Positions 19,027-27,986 of a DNA stretch of 64,000 nucleotides are shown piece after piece. The stretch comes from Candidatus Sumerlaeota bacterium (lineage in GTDB: Bacteria > Sumerlaeota > Sumerlaeia > MWCT01 > JAUWMI01). A program made the translations under genes and the position numbers. The notes beneath the pieces are model-generated. The model was not told the origin of the DNA and did no database searches. It was given only the letters and a program-made list of their open reading frames with translations. Within the stretch, counting starts at the first letter, position 1. Each line of letters opens with the position of its first letter. The DNA lies in contig JAUWMI010000016.1 in NCBI GenBank assembly GCA_030613245.1, forward strand, positions 1 through 64,000. The letters run 5' to 3'.

Positions 19027-19494
19027 TTACTCGTCTGAAGTCTGGAGCGACTGCACAACGATCTCTTTTACTTCAGCACCCTCGACTAGCTTTTCCGTTT
19101 CCTTCAGCCGACGCATTGCCAGGCCCATCACTTTCCCGATGTCCCGGGGTGTTGTTGCGCCGGTCTCAGTGATGACCTCGCCAACAACCTGACGAATCTC
19201 GTCTGGCGACACCCGCTCTGGCAGATACAACTCAATAATTCGAGACTCGGCTTGCTCCTTTTCGACAAGGTCATTGCGCCCGCCACGCTCGAACTGTTCA
19301 ATAGAATCCTGATGCCGCTTCGCCATTGTCTGGAGCAGCTGCACCACGACCTCGTCGGTCAGCTGTGGGCCGGCTTTTTCCTTTTCCTTCTTTTGAATTT
19401 CCGCACGTACCATGCGTAGGGTCGAAACTCGAATCTCATCTTTAGCTTTCATCGCCATTTTGAGGTCCTGGCTGATCCGCTCTTTTAAATCCAC
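19027..19494 (-). CDS. yqeY: GatB/YqeY domain protein
   Basis: 155 residues, the full length of the stand-alone YqeY family related to the tail domain of the GatB amidotransferase subunit. Family features are LKMAMKAKDEIRVSTLRMV at the start, then ESRIIELYLPE, and a C-terminal GKVMGLAMRRL segment. The precise role is unknown; the fold suggests tRNA-related binding. The ATG at 19494 begins the conserved sequence directly. A small membrane protein gene lies 24 bases upstream. Confidence 0.93.
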   Translation of the reverse strand: MDLKERISQDLKMAMKAKDEIRVSTLRMVRAEIQKKEKEKAGPQLTDEVVVQLLQTMAKRHQDSIEQFERGGRNDLVEKEQAESRIIELYLPERVSPDEIRQVVGEVITETGATTPRDIGKVMGLAMRRLKETEKLVEGAEVKEIVVQSLQTSDE

Positions 19495-19518
19495 GTTGCA
19501 CCTCTCACAGATGGAATG

Positions 19519-19833
19519 CTATACGTAACGGGAAAACCGATTCACAATCGGCGTGAATACCCATACGAGAATGCCGATAATCATAAAGCTCAGAATCCAG
19601 ATGGCAATAAACGTGCCGAGATTGGCAAGGAATTCCGTTCGACAATCCTGAATAAAGCGCTGCCAATCTTCCTCCTCACGGAATCGCCCACGCATATAGT
19701 CCGCAGTACTGGCTCGAAACTTCCGGTAACTCTCGCCGATTTCCCTGATATCCTTGGGTAAGGCGCGAAAGAAATGAAGCACCCACCCTAGCCCCAGGAT
19801 AAGCAGAATAGCGAGGAACAGAAGATATAACAT
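19519..19833 (-). CDS. Hypothetical small membrane protein
   Basis: 104 residues with one membrane helix at each end (residues about 2-22 and 72-96) and a charged, helical middle (RALPKDIREIGESYRKF, REEEDWQRFIQDC). The pattern is protein-like with balanced charge. It sits 24 bases upstream of yqeY on the same strand, so co-transcription is likely. I do not recognise the family. Confidence 0.6.
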   Translation of the reverse strand: MLYLLFLAILLILGLGWVLHFFRALPKDIREIGESYRKFRASTADYMRGRFREEEDWQRFIQDCRTEFLANLGTFIAIWILSFMIIGILVWVFTPIVNRFSRYV

Positions 19834-20149
19834 AGCGCGTCAAAGCGAAAACTCAAAACTGCTTTTTATCCCTGTCATGTTCAGACTTTTGAAGTTATTA
19901 TTCCCATAGGGTAGGATGGAATGCAATATATTTTTCTTTCTTGGGACTTGAGGTTATGCAAATTAGCAGTCGCGCAACTTGTGCCGTCTGATTTTAATAT
20001 TTCGTTTTGTTATGCGCTCTTAGCTTCTGTTGCGACATGGTGATCAAGGAGGGATGTGCCCCTCAGTATAAAGACCTGCACGGAGGTGGTCACTAGGAGC
20101 TTCAGAGTATCCAAGGAAGCCTGGCGATTTCCCCATGAAAAAAAATAAG
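19834..20149. other. Intergenic region, possible structured RNA element
   Basis: About 316 bases between the small membrane protein and rnpB, with no convincing gene. At 20038-20098 the sequence can fold as a three-way arrangement: an outer helix pairing TGGTGATCA with TGGTCACTA (two wobbles), an inner GAGGG/CCCTC hairpin and an ACCT/AGGT hairpin. The remainder is AT-rich. I could not match the fold to a known riboswitch or small RNA. Confidence 0.25.
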
Positions 20150-20587
20150 GGCTGGAGTGGATCTATAAGCCGAATCCTGTATTCCGGCGGGATTACTCCC
20201 ATCCAGAATGGTGACCATCCATCTGGGACTGGTGTTGCCACCAGCCTCAAGCGACCTACCCGGGAGTCATATCAGCACGGAAACGTTCTGTGCTGAAACG
20301 AGGCGGGCCACCTCTTCTCCTCTATTTGGTCTTGCACCGGATGGGGTTTACCAAGCCGTCCTGTTACCAGGACGCTGGTGCGCTCTTACCGCACCTTTTC
20401 ACCCTTACCGGTCCGCCAAGGCGGACAGCCCTTGCGAACAAGGGCTTTTGTACGGCGGTATATTTTCTGTGGCACTTTCCGTCGGGTCACCCCGCCCCCG
20501 TGTTACGGGGCATCCTGCCCTGTGGTGTTCGGACTTTCCTCCCAAATTCTAGGAATTTGAGCGGCCACCCGATCCACTTCAGCCTCT
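20150..20587 (-). ncRNA. rnpB: RNase P RNA, bacterial class A
   Basis: Read on the - strand this contains the universally conserved core of RNase P RNA: the 5' GAGGAAAGTCCGAACACC block with GGGCAGGATGCC, the ACAGAAA/ATACCGCC block, the GGTAAGGGTGAAAAGGTGCGGTAAGAGCGCACC segment, and near the 3' end ACAGGATTCGGCTTAT. The ends pair as a 14-base P1 helix with one mismatch (GGCTGAAGTGGATC with GATCCACTCCAGCC), followed by a T-rich tract at 20140-20149. It is the catalytic subunit that matures tRNA 5' ends. Length of about 437 bases and the helix order fit class A. Several apparent coding frames inside it are spurious. Confidence 0.97.
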
Positions 20588-20601
20588 ATAAAACTATGTC
20601 T

Positions 20602-20631
20602 ATGTTAGCCAAACAGCGAGTAAGATTGCAA
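20602..20631 (-). promoter_or_regulatory. Candidate promoter for rnpB
   Basis: On the - strand TTGCAA (20626-20631) and TAACAT (20602-20607) stand 18 bases apart and would start transcription close to the predicted 5' end of rnpB. Both boxes are imperfect matches; the support comes mainly from their position. Confidence 0.35.
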
Positions 20632-20769
20632 GCTTTAAAACGGCTCACGCGACCTTCATACAAAGCTTTAATAAAAGCACGTATCCGGTGAATTATCAAT
20701 AATCCAGCCCCTGCCGGTCGGCTGCCAAATCAGAAATTATTCGGCGGTCTGGAATTTGCGCAGATATGA

Positions 20770-22380
20770 TCAAAGATGGAAGCGCCTGCGAATGGGTAGC
20801 AGAATCAAGAGTAGCATGATTAGAAAAGAGATTACAAAACTCGCAATAAGAAAGAGCTCGCTCTTGAACGAGATATAAAGGATTGCCGATACCAATGCCA
20901 GTCCCATCGCCAGGATGCCAATCAGCGATCGCTTCAGGATGATTGACAGAAAGCGTTCGATTTCCAGGATATCTTCTTCATGTGCCTTTACTTTAAGCTG
21001 CTCGCGCTCGGCACGAAGGATCACTTTTTCAAGATTCTCCAGAAATTCCATTACGTCACGCGCTTTGTCAATCAGGCGGTCGGACCATCGCCGCTCGGGC
21101 TCAACGTAAACCTCTTTCACCAGGTTTTTAACAATAGGCGTGGCAACACGCAGGGCATTGAAATTAGGGTCGAACGAAATGCCGATTCCCTCAACCAGCG
21201 TTGCAGCCCGGAACAAATACACTAGATTGTAAGGCAGGCGCAGGGGAAACTTGTAGAACGTCTTCAAAATGTCGTCCGTGATCTGCTGAATGAGCTGTGG
21301 CCGGTATTTCGTGGTGAACTGGATACTCATCAGCACCTGCGCTGCATCGCGCAGTGTGGCAATGTTGGTCTCCGGATCAACCATGCGCAGCTTATAAAAT
21401 CCGTTCACCACACCGTGGATGTCTTGACGTACCGCAGCAATTGAAATCTTGAGCAGCTCCATCTTCACTTCTGGCTCAAAGGTTACAGTCATGCCGTAAT
21501 CCACAATAACCAGTCGTTTTTCCTGCGTGACCAGCAGGTTGCCAGGATGCGGATCTGCATGCAGAAAGCCATGAATCAGTACCTGCCGGGTATAAAGGTC
21601 AACGAGAATCTTGACCAGGTCATCAGGGCTAATGTCCAAGGCTTTTAGCCCCTCAATGTTGTCAACTCGTGTCCCTTTGTAGAATTTCAACACCAGAATC
21701 TTGCGGGTGCAGATTTCGTGATAGATTTTGGGGATGATGACCTGCGGATTTGCCTCGAAGTCGCGACGAAAACGCTCTCCATTGGCTGCCTCTTTTAAAA
21801 AATCCATTTCGTCACGAATCATTTTTGAAAATTCCTGATACACAATCCACAGACTGCGCAAGTAGTGGCTGATGATGAAATGGTTGAGCATGAGAATCAA
21901 TGCGCCCAGAACTTTCAAATCGGCATTCACCTTGGCCTCAACGTCTGGCCGGAGAATTTTCACCGCCACCTCCTCTCCGCGGTATTGTGCCTTGTGGACC
22001 TGGCCAAGTGAAGCCGCAGCAACGTCGGCCGGATCAAAGCTATCGAAGATTTCGTTAATGTCTCTTCCCAGCTCAGCCTTGATTATCTTTTTGACCTTGC
22101 GAAAGGCAAAGGGTGGAACCTTGTCTTGCAGCGTCTTAAATTCATCGGTATACAGCTTTGGCAAGATATCCTCGCGCATGCCGAGAACCTGAACCAGCTT
22201 GATAAATGTAGGGCCAAGTGAGGCGATCGTGTTTGTCAGGGCGCGAACACGTTCCTTCTTTTGCGCCATAGTAAATAGCCTGGGGCGACCGAAGAGAATC
22301 CAGCAGTGCCAATCCCGGATGAAGCTAATGGTGAAGGGAAGCAGGGTCCACAGTACTACGATCGGTCGGAGAAGAAACAT
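20770..22380 (-). CDS. UbiB/AarF (ABC1/ADCK) family atypical kinase
   Basis: 536 residues. Recognisable parts are the N-terminal family region (SLGPTFIKLVQVL), the alanine-rich nucleotide loop AAAS at 121-124, the ATP lysine Lys141 in EEVAVKIL, the catalytic HADPHPGN loop, DYGM in place of DFG, and two C-terminal membrane helices. UbiB proteins are membrane-associated ATPases that support quinone and lipid biosynthesis or transport. The diagnostic KxGQ motif reads K61-L-V63-Q64, so the invariant glycine appears replaced by valine. It lies between murJ and rnpB on the same strand. Confidence 0.92.
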   Translation of the reverse strand: MFLLRPIVVLWTLLPFTISFIRDWHCWILFGRPRLFTMAQKKERVRALTNTIASLGPTFIKLVQVLGMREDILPKLYTDEFKTLQDKVPPFAFRKVKKIIKAELGRDINEIFDSFDPADVAAASLGQVHKAQYRGEEVAVKILRPDVEAKVNADLKVLGALILMLNHFIISHYLRSLWIVYQEFSKMIRDEMDFLKEAANGERFRRDFEANPQVIIPKIYHEICTRKILVLKFYKGTRVDNIEGLKALDISPDDLVKILVDLYTRQVLIHGFLHADPHPGNLLVTQEKRLVIVDYGMTVTFEPEVKMELLKISIAAVRQDIHGVVNGFYKLRMVDPETNIATLRDAAQVLMSIQFTTKYRPQLIQQITDDILKTFYKFPLRLPYNLVYLFRAATLVEGIGISFDPNFNALRVATPIVKNLVKEVYVEPERRWSDRLIDKARDVMEFLENLEKVILRAEREQLKVKAHEEDILEIERFLSIILKRSLIGILAMGLALVSAILYISFKSELFLIASFVISFLIMLLLILLPIRRRFHL

Positions 22381-22442
22381 GTGTCCCAGTTCCTCGTTTG
22401 CCGGCCTGCCGTGCTCCTTGGATTCTGGAGCCCAAGGCGCTA

Positions 22443-23999
22443 TCAGACCTTTTTGCCAGCGAGTAAATCTTTGATAGATTTAAGCTCATGCATTCGTAAA
22501 GCCCAGGCAAGTGCAATATAGATAAGTGCAGCGACAAAAATCAAGACGATTAGTGCGGCAATTTGTAGCAGAATCGTCAGCTGCAACGCATGAAGTCGGA
22601 TCTGATTAACGGCAAAGACTGTCCATATCGCCATACCGGCAGTGGCGCCCATCATCTTCAGGAGGGAATTAAAAATCCGTCTGCCGTCGAGATGCTCGAG
22701 TCGGCGCTTGAGGATTATCAACGACAAGACCAGCATCGCAGTGTAGGTGATCCCTGTACATAGCGCCAGCCCTTGGACCCCCATGTATTGCACCAGAATG
22801 ATATTCCCTACAATATTGATCCCCACACCCACGGCAGTAATCCACATGGGCGTGCGCGTATCGCGAAGCGAATAGAACACGCGCGTGGTAAACATATAAA
22901 GGCTGAACGAAAAGAGGCCCAGCGAATAGTAGAATAGTATGCTCGCCAGCAATCCCGTATTTGCCTCTGTGAAATGCCCATGCTCCATAACGATCTTAAT
23001 GGCCGGGTAGCTGATCAGCGCGTAGCCAAGCGTCACGGGAAGCATGATCACTGAAGTCCAGCGGATTCCCGTGGAAAATGTCTCGCGGTACGCGCTCCAG
23101 TCTTTCTCGACAGCGTAGCGTGACAGACTGGGGTAGAGAACCGTTGCCAGTGCCACAGCAAAGATACCATAAGGCAACTGGAAAAAGCTAAAGCCCCATT
23201 GCATAGCAGCAAATCCGCCAGGAAATTGATAGGCCAGGTTGGTCCGTACAATTAACCCAATCTGATTGATCGCAATGTAGCCAATAACAGGCAGAGCCAG
23301 CCGAAACACAGTGCCAATAATAGGATGACGAAGATTGAGTCGTGGCTTGAGGGGCATGCCAATCTTTATCAATAAGGGAATCTGCACCGCAGCCATCATG
23401 GCAACACCAAGCGTGGTGCCAATGGCCAGCCCGGTATTACCGAAGCCGGGCAGCGCCAGATAAAGTATCACGGTGCCAATGACCGTAACATTATTCATAA
23501 TGGGCGCGAAAGCCGGGAGCGCGAAGTGTTTAAAGGTATTCAGAATGCCAGTGAAGACAGCGCTCAATCCATAGAAGACCATCTGAAAGGCGAAGATGCG
23601 AAAAAAGTATACTGCGAGGCGCCGATTCTCTTCGTCAACAATGAGTAGCGTCTGCAGCTTGATCGCCAATGGCGCAACCAGTATTGCCAGAACTGTCACT
23701 CCTGAGAGTACAAGCAGTGCAAAACCCAGAATGACGTTCGCGCTCTCCCACGCCTGACGGTGATTCCCATCCTTGCCCACGTATTCAACAAACAGGGGGA
23801 TGAAGACTGCGGTGATGATGCCGCCCAGGACGAATTCGTAAATCATGTTCGGTAGAATATTGGCAACGCAGTAAGCATCCGCGATCCGGCTTAGTGCCAG
23901 CGCGGCACCAAGGAGGGCGAGCTTGATCATGCCCGTAGCCCTGCTCAGGATCGTCAGAGCCGATACCGAAATGGTACTTCTTGCATACTCACTGTTCAT
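22443..23999 (-). CDS. murJ: Lipid II flippase MurJ (MviN)
   Basis: 518 residues from the internal ATG at 23999; a GTG at 24083 would add 28 residues that do not resemble the family. MurJ moves lipid-linked peptidoglycan precursor across the inner membrane. The conserved first segment TILSRATGMIKLALLGAALA with DAYCVANILPN and GGIITAVFIPLF, the central FFQLPYGIFAVALATVLYPSLSRYA block, and about 14 membrane helices are present. Neither start has a strong ribosome site. It works in the same pathway as MurA encoded upstream on this strand. Confidence 0.96.
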   Translation of the reverse strand: MNSEYARSTISVSALTILSRATGMIKLALLGAALALSRIADAYCVANILPNMIYEFVLGGIITAVFIPLFVEYVGKDGNHRQAWESANVILGFALLVLSGVTVLAILVAPLAIKLQTLLIVDEENRRLAVYFFRIFAFQMVFYGLSAVFTGILNTFKHFALPAFAPIMNNVTVIGTVILYLALPGFGNTGLAIGTTLGVAMMAAVQIPLLIKIGMPLKPRLNLRHPIIGTVFRLALPVIGYIAINQIGLIVRTNLAYQFPGGFAAMQWGFSFFQLPYGIFAVALATVLYPSLSRYAVEKDWSAYRETFSTGIRWTSVIMLPVTLGYALISYPAIKIVMEHGHFTEANTGLLASILFYYSLGLFSFSLYMFTTRVFYSLRDTRTPMWITAVGVGINIVGNIILVQYMGVQGLALCTGITYTAMLVLSLIILKRRLEHLDGRRIFNSLLKMMGATAGMAIWTVFAVNQIRLHALQLTILLQIAALIVLIFVAALIYIALAWALRMHELKSIKDLLAGKKV

Positions 24000-24160
24000 C
24001 GCTGTTGCTGCCCGGGCACAGATATCGTCATTTCCAATTTGCTGTATTCCAAAAAGACATTCTACGGACTGGTATTCAAGCACTCACTCAGGCGCAATAT
24101 CCCGATCTTACGCGCAGGTATTTTCTTAGGAAGCATGTATAGTTTGGTTTTTCTGGCTTG

Positions 24161-24640
24161 TTAGCGATGGCGGATCACCTTGTGTACACTGGTTTCAGAT
24201 GGATAAATTTGTGCGTAGTAGAAAAGGGCGATGATACCGGAGAAGAACATGGTTCTGAAGTCTCCGTTGATTAAGAAGAGAACCAGCCCAAGAAACGCCA
24301 CGACATCACAGACCGCTGCCAGGACCAGCAGCTGCCTCCGCAACTGTTGCCCAAATGCAGCCGCATTGTCCAGAAATCCCTTCAGGCGCTGCGTAAAGAT
24401 CATCTTGACCCATAGAAGCATAATTTGACCAGAGAAGATGATCAGCGCAAAGACAATGAGAACTACACGGTATGTCTTCTGTGACAGGGGCTTGAACCCT
24501 TGAATACCATGTTTCAGAAAGACGTAGTTATCAATGATAATGCATATAATGAGGTAAAAAATTGGGAGGCAGATGCAGAAGATCCAGAATCGCTTCAGCC
24601 GGTATAGCTCGGGTTGAATTTCTTCAAACAAGTTGGGCAT
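24161..24640 (-). CDS. Hypothetical four-helix membrane protein
   Basis: 159 residues with about four membrane helices (around 20-40, 58-80, 105-125 and 130-148) and short polar ends. No motif is recognised. It lies between the YesL-like protein and murJ on the same strand, with 161 bases to the murJ start, so an envelope role is plausible but unproven. Confidence 0.6.
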   Translation of the reverse strand: MPNLFEEIQPELYRLKRFWIFCICLPIFYLIICIIIDNYVFLKHGIQGFKPLSQKTYRVVLIVFALIIFSGQIMLLWVKMIFTQRLKGFLDNAAAFGQQLRRQLLVLAAVCDVVAFLGLVLFLINGDFRTMFFSGIIALFYYAQIYPSETSVHKVIRHR

Positions 24641-24786
24641 CGCAAGGGTCCCGCGTCAGGATGTCTCGTTTTTCCGGACATGGTCTATCCGCCTGGGGGA
24701 TTGCCCGGCGCATACTGGTCAGGACGTAGCTTATGCATCATCGTCCCGGTTACGCGCGGGGGAGACGGCAGACGCGCCGTCGCTGG

Positions 24787-25602
24787 TCAGTATTCCCAGG
24801 GTTTAAAAATTTCCCGGATTGTCCGTTTGTAGCGATCGTGTTTCTTCTCTCGCTCTTCCTTGTCCTTGATTTGTATCCACGATGTGAGGCGGCGCTGTTC
24901 CTGTGGTTGTTCTTGTGCTTGCTGTGCTGCCTGCCGATCGGCGTATTTTTTCATTACATTGTCCAATGCACTGTTGACCATGGTGGCGCTTAGCGCATAA
25001 AGGAACACTACAAAGCCGACATAGGTTAGTAGAGCTAGTGCCAGGATACCGGCCAGCATTATGAGCACTACAAAACTGTAGAGCGGATTATCGAGCACAA
25101 TGAGTGCCGCACTCTTGAGCGTCTGTCGGAGTCCCACATTCTGAGTGACCATAATCGGATAGGCATAAACCAGAACCATGAGCACAAAAATGATCGCCCA
25201 GAAGCACAAGCCAGCCGCAATGGCAGCAGGAATACGCAGTGAGGCAGGCACCAAGGCTGAATTCATATAGAACAGTATATTGACAACAAGAACACCGATT
25301 ACAAGAACGCCAATTAGGGTAAGAAGCGCGCTGCGCAAGAAGTAACGCTTGAATCCGATCCAGAAGTCAATAAACTCAGGTTCCCGCTCGTCCGTAATTT
25401 GGGAAGCAAAATAAAGAAATGCCGCCCAAATGCCAGGGATTGGAATCACAAGAAGGCTTGTAAAGAAGGAAAGAATATTAGCCAGCAAGAAATGGCCAAG
25501 GAAGTCGTACGTGTCCCACCAGAACTTGGCAAATGTTCGACTCAGCAACGCCTTAGCTTCTCCAGAAGTCCCGGGCGATGCCCGCAGCAGGACTTCGTCC
25601 AA
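24787..25602 (-). CDS. YesL-like (DUF624-type) membrane protein
   Basis: 271 residues with about six membrane helices and a charged C-terminal tail of about 50 residues rich in Q, E, R and K. The opening FAKFWWDTYDFLGHFLLANIL and the GLRQTLKSAALIVLDNPLYSF segment resemble YesL/DUF624 proteins, membrane proteins of unknown function. It follows murA by 14 bases, so it is probably in the same transcript. Confidence 0.6.
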   Translation of the reverse strand: MDEVLLRASPGTSGEAKALLSRTFAKFWWDTYDFLGHFLLANILSFFTSLLVIPIPGIWAAFLYFASQITDEREPEFIDFWIGFKRYFLRSALLTLIGVLVIGVLVVNILFYMNSALVPASLRIPAAIAAGLCFWAIIFVLMVLVYAYPIMVTQNVGLRQTLKSAALIVLDNPLYSFVVLIMLAGILALALLTYVGFVVFLYALSATMVNSALDNVMKKYADRQAAQQAQEQPQEQRRLTSWIQIKDKEEREKKHDRYKRTIREIFKPWEY

Positions 25603-25616
25603 ACGTTCTCAGGCCC

Positions 25617-26936
25617 TCACGGATCGGGCGTATCACCCCAGTGGCTACTTGTGGATCCCAGGTCTTTTGTCTTTGTGGTGTCAAGCCGTTCGATCTTAGC
25701 GCCCAACAAAGCCATCTTTTGCTCAATGCGTTCGTAGCCCCGGTCAATGTGATAGACGCGCAGTACCTCTGTGAGCCCCTCGGCTGCGAGGCCAGCAACA
25801 ATCAGCGCAGCACTGGCGCGTAGATCAGACGCCATAACCGAAGCCGCGCTGAGCTTCTTAACGCCGCGGACAATTGCCGTCCCGCGATGTAACTGGATAT
25901 CAGCGCCCATGCGCAGGAGCTCGGCTACGTGAATAAAGCGGTCAACGTATATTGTTTCTGTCACAGTGCTTTGTCCCTCGGCCAGGCAGAGGAGCGCGGT
26001 AAACTGTGCCTGCATATCTGTGGGGAAACCAGGATAGGGGAGCGTGCGGATTGAAACTGGCTTCAGATGATCTGTCCCTTGCACGCGTATACCGTCATCC
26101 TGAGGAGTAACTTCAATCCCGATCTCGAGGAGCTTGTTTATTATCGCCTCCATGTGGTCAATTCGGCAGCCCTTGATCAAGATGTCCCCCTGTGTAATGC
26201 CTGCCATGGTCATGAAGGTCCCGGCCTCAATCCGATCAGGAATCACGGTATGATCGGCGCATTGAAGTCCATTAACTCCGGTGATAGTGATGGTAGATGT
26301 ACCTTCTCCTTCGATGCGTGCGCCCATTTGACGCAGCATTGTGACGAGATCCACGACTTCTGGTTCGCATGCTGCCCCTCGGATGGTTGTGATGCCCTTG
26401 GCAAGCACGGCTGCCATCATGACGTTATTGGTAGCGCCAACGCTCGATCCATGTGCACCTTCAAGCACAATCTCTGCGCCTTTTAGTCCTGGATTATCCG
26501 CCAAGATATAGCCATGGCTCAGTTTGATGTTAGCACCTAAAGCTGCCAGCCCTTTGAGATGGAGGTCAATTGGCCGCGCGCCGATCGCGCAACCACCGGG
26601 TAAGGAAACTATTGCTCGACCTAGCCTGGCAATGAGTGGCCCGAGTACATAAATCGAGGCTCGCATCTTGCGCACCATGTTGTAGGGCACCTTGGGAACA
26701 GAGAACCCTCGGGGGTCAATTGTCAATGTTGTCCCCTTTAACGAGGCTTTTGCGCCAAGCTCTCCCAGCATGATCATCATGGTCGTAATGTCGCGCAAAT
26801 TCGGCACATTATGAAGCTGTGTCGGAGAGTCTCCCAGCAAGCTTGCCGCCATTAAAGGCAGGCATGCGTTCTTTGACCCACTGATTGCAACAGTACCTTG
26901 CAGACGACGGCCACCTTGAAGCACGATTTTATCCAT
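25617..26936 (-). CDS. murA: UDP-N-acetylglucosamine 1-carboxyvinyltransferase
   Basis: 439 residues. It catalyses the first committed step of peptidoglycan synthesis, transferring enolpyruvate from PEP to UDP-GlcNAc in the cytoplasm. Lys22-Asn23 in ISGSKNA and the catalytic Cys116 in PGGCAIGARP are present, the latter being the fosfomycin target, so no Cys-to-Asp resistance change is seen. The PTDMQAQF-type segment (FPTDMQAQFTALLCLAEG) and the RGYERIEQKMALLGA end also match. The protein extends about 20 residues beyond the usual C-terminus. Confidence 0.98.
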   Translation of the reverse strand: MDKIVLQGGRRLQGTVAISGSKNACLPLMAASLLGDSPTQLHNVPNLRDITTMMIMLGELGAKASLKGTTLTIDPRGFSVPKVPYNMVRKMRASIYVLGPLIARLGRAIVSLPGGCAIGARPIDLHLKGLAALGANIKLSHGYILADNPGLKGAEIVLEGAHGSSVGATNNVMMAAVLAKGITTIRGAACEPEVVDLVTMLRQMGARIEGEGTSTITITGVNGLQCADHTVIPDRIEAGTFMTMAGITQGDILIKGCRIDHMEAIINKLLEIGIEVTPQDDGIRVQGTDHLKPVSIRTLPYPGFPTDMQAQFTALLCLAEGQSTVTETIYVDRFIHVAELLRMGADIQLHRGTAIVRGVKKLSAASVMASDLRASAALIVAGLAAEGLTEVLRVYHIDRGYERIEQKMALLGAKIERLDTTKTKDLGSTSSHWGDTPDP

Positions 26937-27036
26937 GATTGTTTTTCACCTCGTTCATCAGTGATGCACTCTTCCATGCGGCGTTCTTAACCACACAATC
27001 TTTGCCCCTGGATCCGATAATGATTTGCACACCTCA

Positions 27037-27915
27037 TTATGCATGCTTCTTTACCTGCACAATCCGTTCTATATTCTGATAATCAAGAAATACCTCGATG
27101 CTATTGTATGCACGCGTAGCTTTGAGAATACGCTCGATCTCTGTTCTCTGCCCCTGCCCAAACTCAAGTAGCAGATGCCCGCCGGGCTGTAACCGGCCCC
27201 TCGCGGCCTGGTGGATAATCTTTTCAATAACTTCTGTGCCACGTTCACCAGCGAATATGGCCTGCGCAGGCTCGTACTCTGTGATCTCGCGCTGGAGTGC
27301 CTCGCGCTCTCCAAAAGCGACGTATGGTGGATTGCTGACAATAATATCCAGAGGTTGATTAAATCCGCAGAAAAGATCGCCGTGGAGGAATAGAATACGG
27401 TCAATCACTCCCCAGCGTCTGGCGTTGTCAGCTGCAACTGCCAGCGCCTTTTCAGAAACGTCGCTGGCGATGATCTGCGAGTGCTTTAGCTCACGCGCAA
27501 GACAAATGGCAATTGCTCCGCATCCAGTGCCAATTTCAAAAATCTTTATTGGCTTGTCGAGCCGGGCTTCCAGGCGCTTACTACATTCCAGGCATTTGTC
27601 TACCAGTAATTCGGTTTCCGGACGCGGAATCAGGACGTCGCGCGTTACGACAAAGCCGAGGGAATAGAACTCTTTTTTCCCTGTGATGTACGCCACCGGT
27701 TCGAATGCCGCACGGCGCGTAATTGCCTCTCGGAAAGAAGACCTTTCTCCATCAGCGACCGGTTTGTCGAAACCGAGATATAAATCTAGCCGCCTGACGC
27801 CCAGAACGTGGGCAAGCAGCACCTCGGCGTCCAGCCGCGCTGTTTGTATACCTCGATTCGCAAGATAGGCGGTGCTTAGTTCCAGGGCATTGAGTAGCGT
27901 TAAAGGGCCTTGCAT
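27037..27915 (-). CDS. prmC: Release factor glutamine methyltransferase
   Basis: 292 residues. PrmC (HemK) methylates the glutamine of the GGQ loop of peptide-chain release factors. The SAM-binding motif EIGTGCGAIAI (127-137) and catalytic NPPY (195-198) are present, with the family N-terminal helical domain and the RPETELLVD segment. prfA, its usual partner, is not next to it here. It lies 100 bases upstream of murA. Confidence 0.96.
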   Translation of the reverse strand: MQGPLTLLNALELSTAYLANRGIQTARLDAEVLLAHVLGVRRLDLYLGFDKPVADGERSSFREAITRRAAFEPVAYITGKKEFYSLGFVVTRDVLIPRPETELLVDKCLECSKRLEARLDKPIKIFEIGTGCGAIAICLARELKHSQIIASDVSEKALAVAADNARRWGVIDRILFLHGDLFCGFNQPLDIIVSNPPYVAFGEREALQREITEYEPAQAIFAGERGTEVIEKIIHQAARGRLQPGGHLLLEFGQGQRTEIERILKATRAYNSIEVFLDYQNIERIVQVKKHA

Positions 27916-27986
27916 GGTTCAACAGTCGCTGTATCAATATGTGCTCATGCACCCCATCTTGCGCGTTTGTTTGCTCGTGAGCATCG

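Noticed and set aside
20208-20691. Three overlapping + strand open frames of 60-133 codons
   Set aside because: They lie within rnpB on the opposite strand; conserved RNase P RNA blocks explain the sequence.
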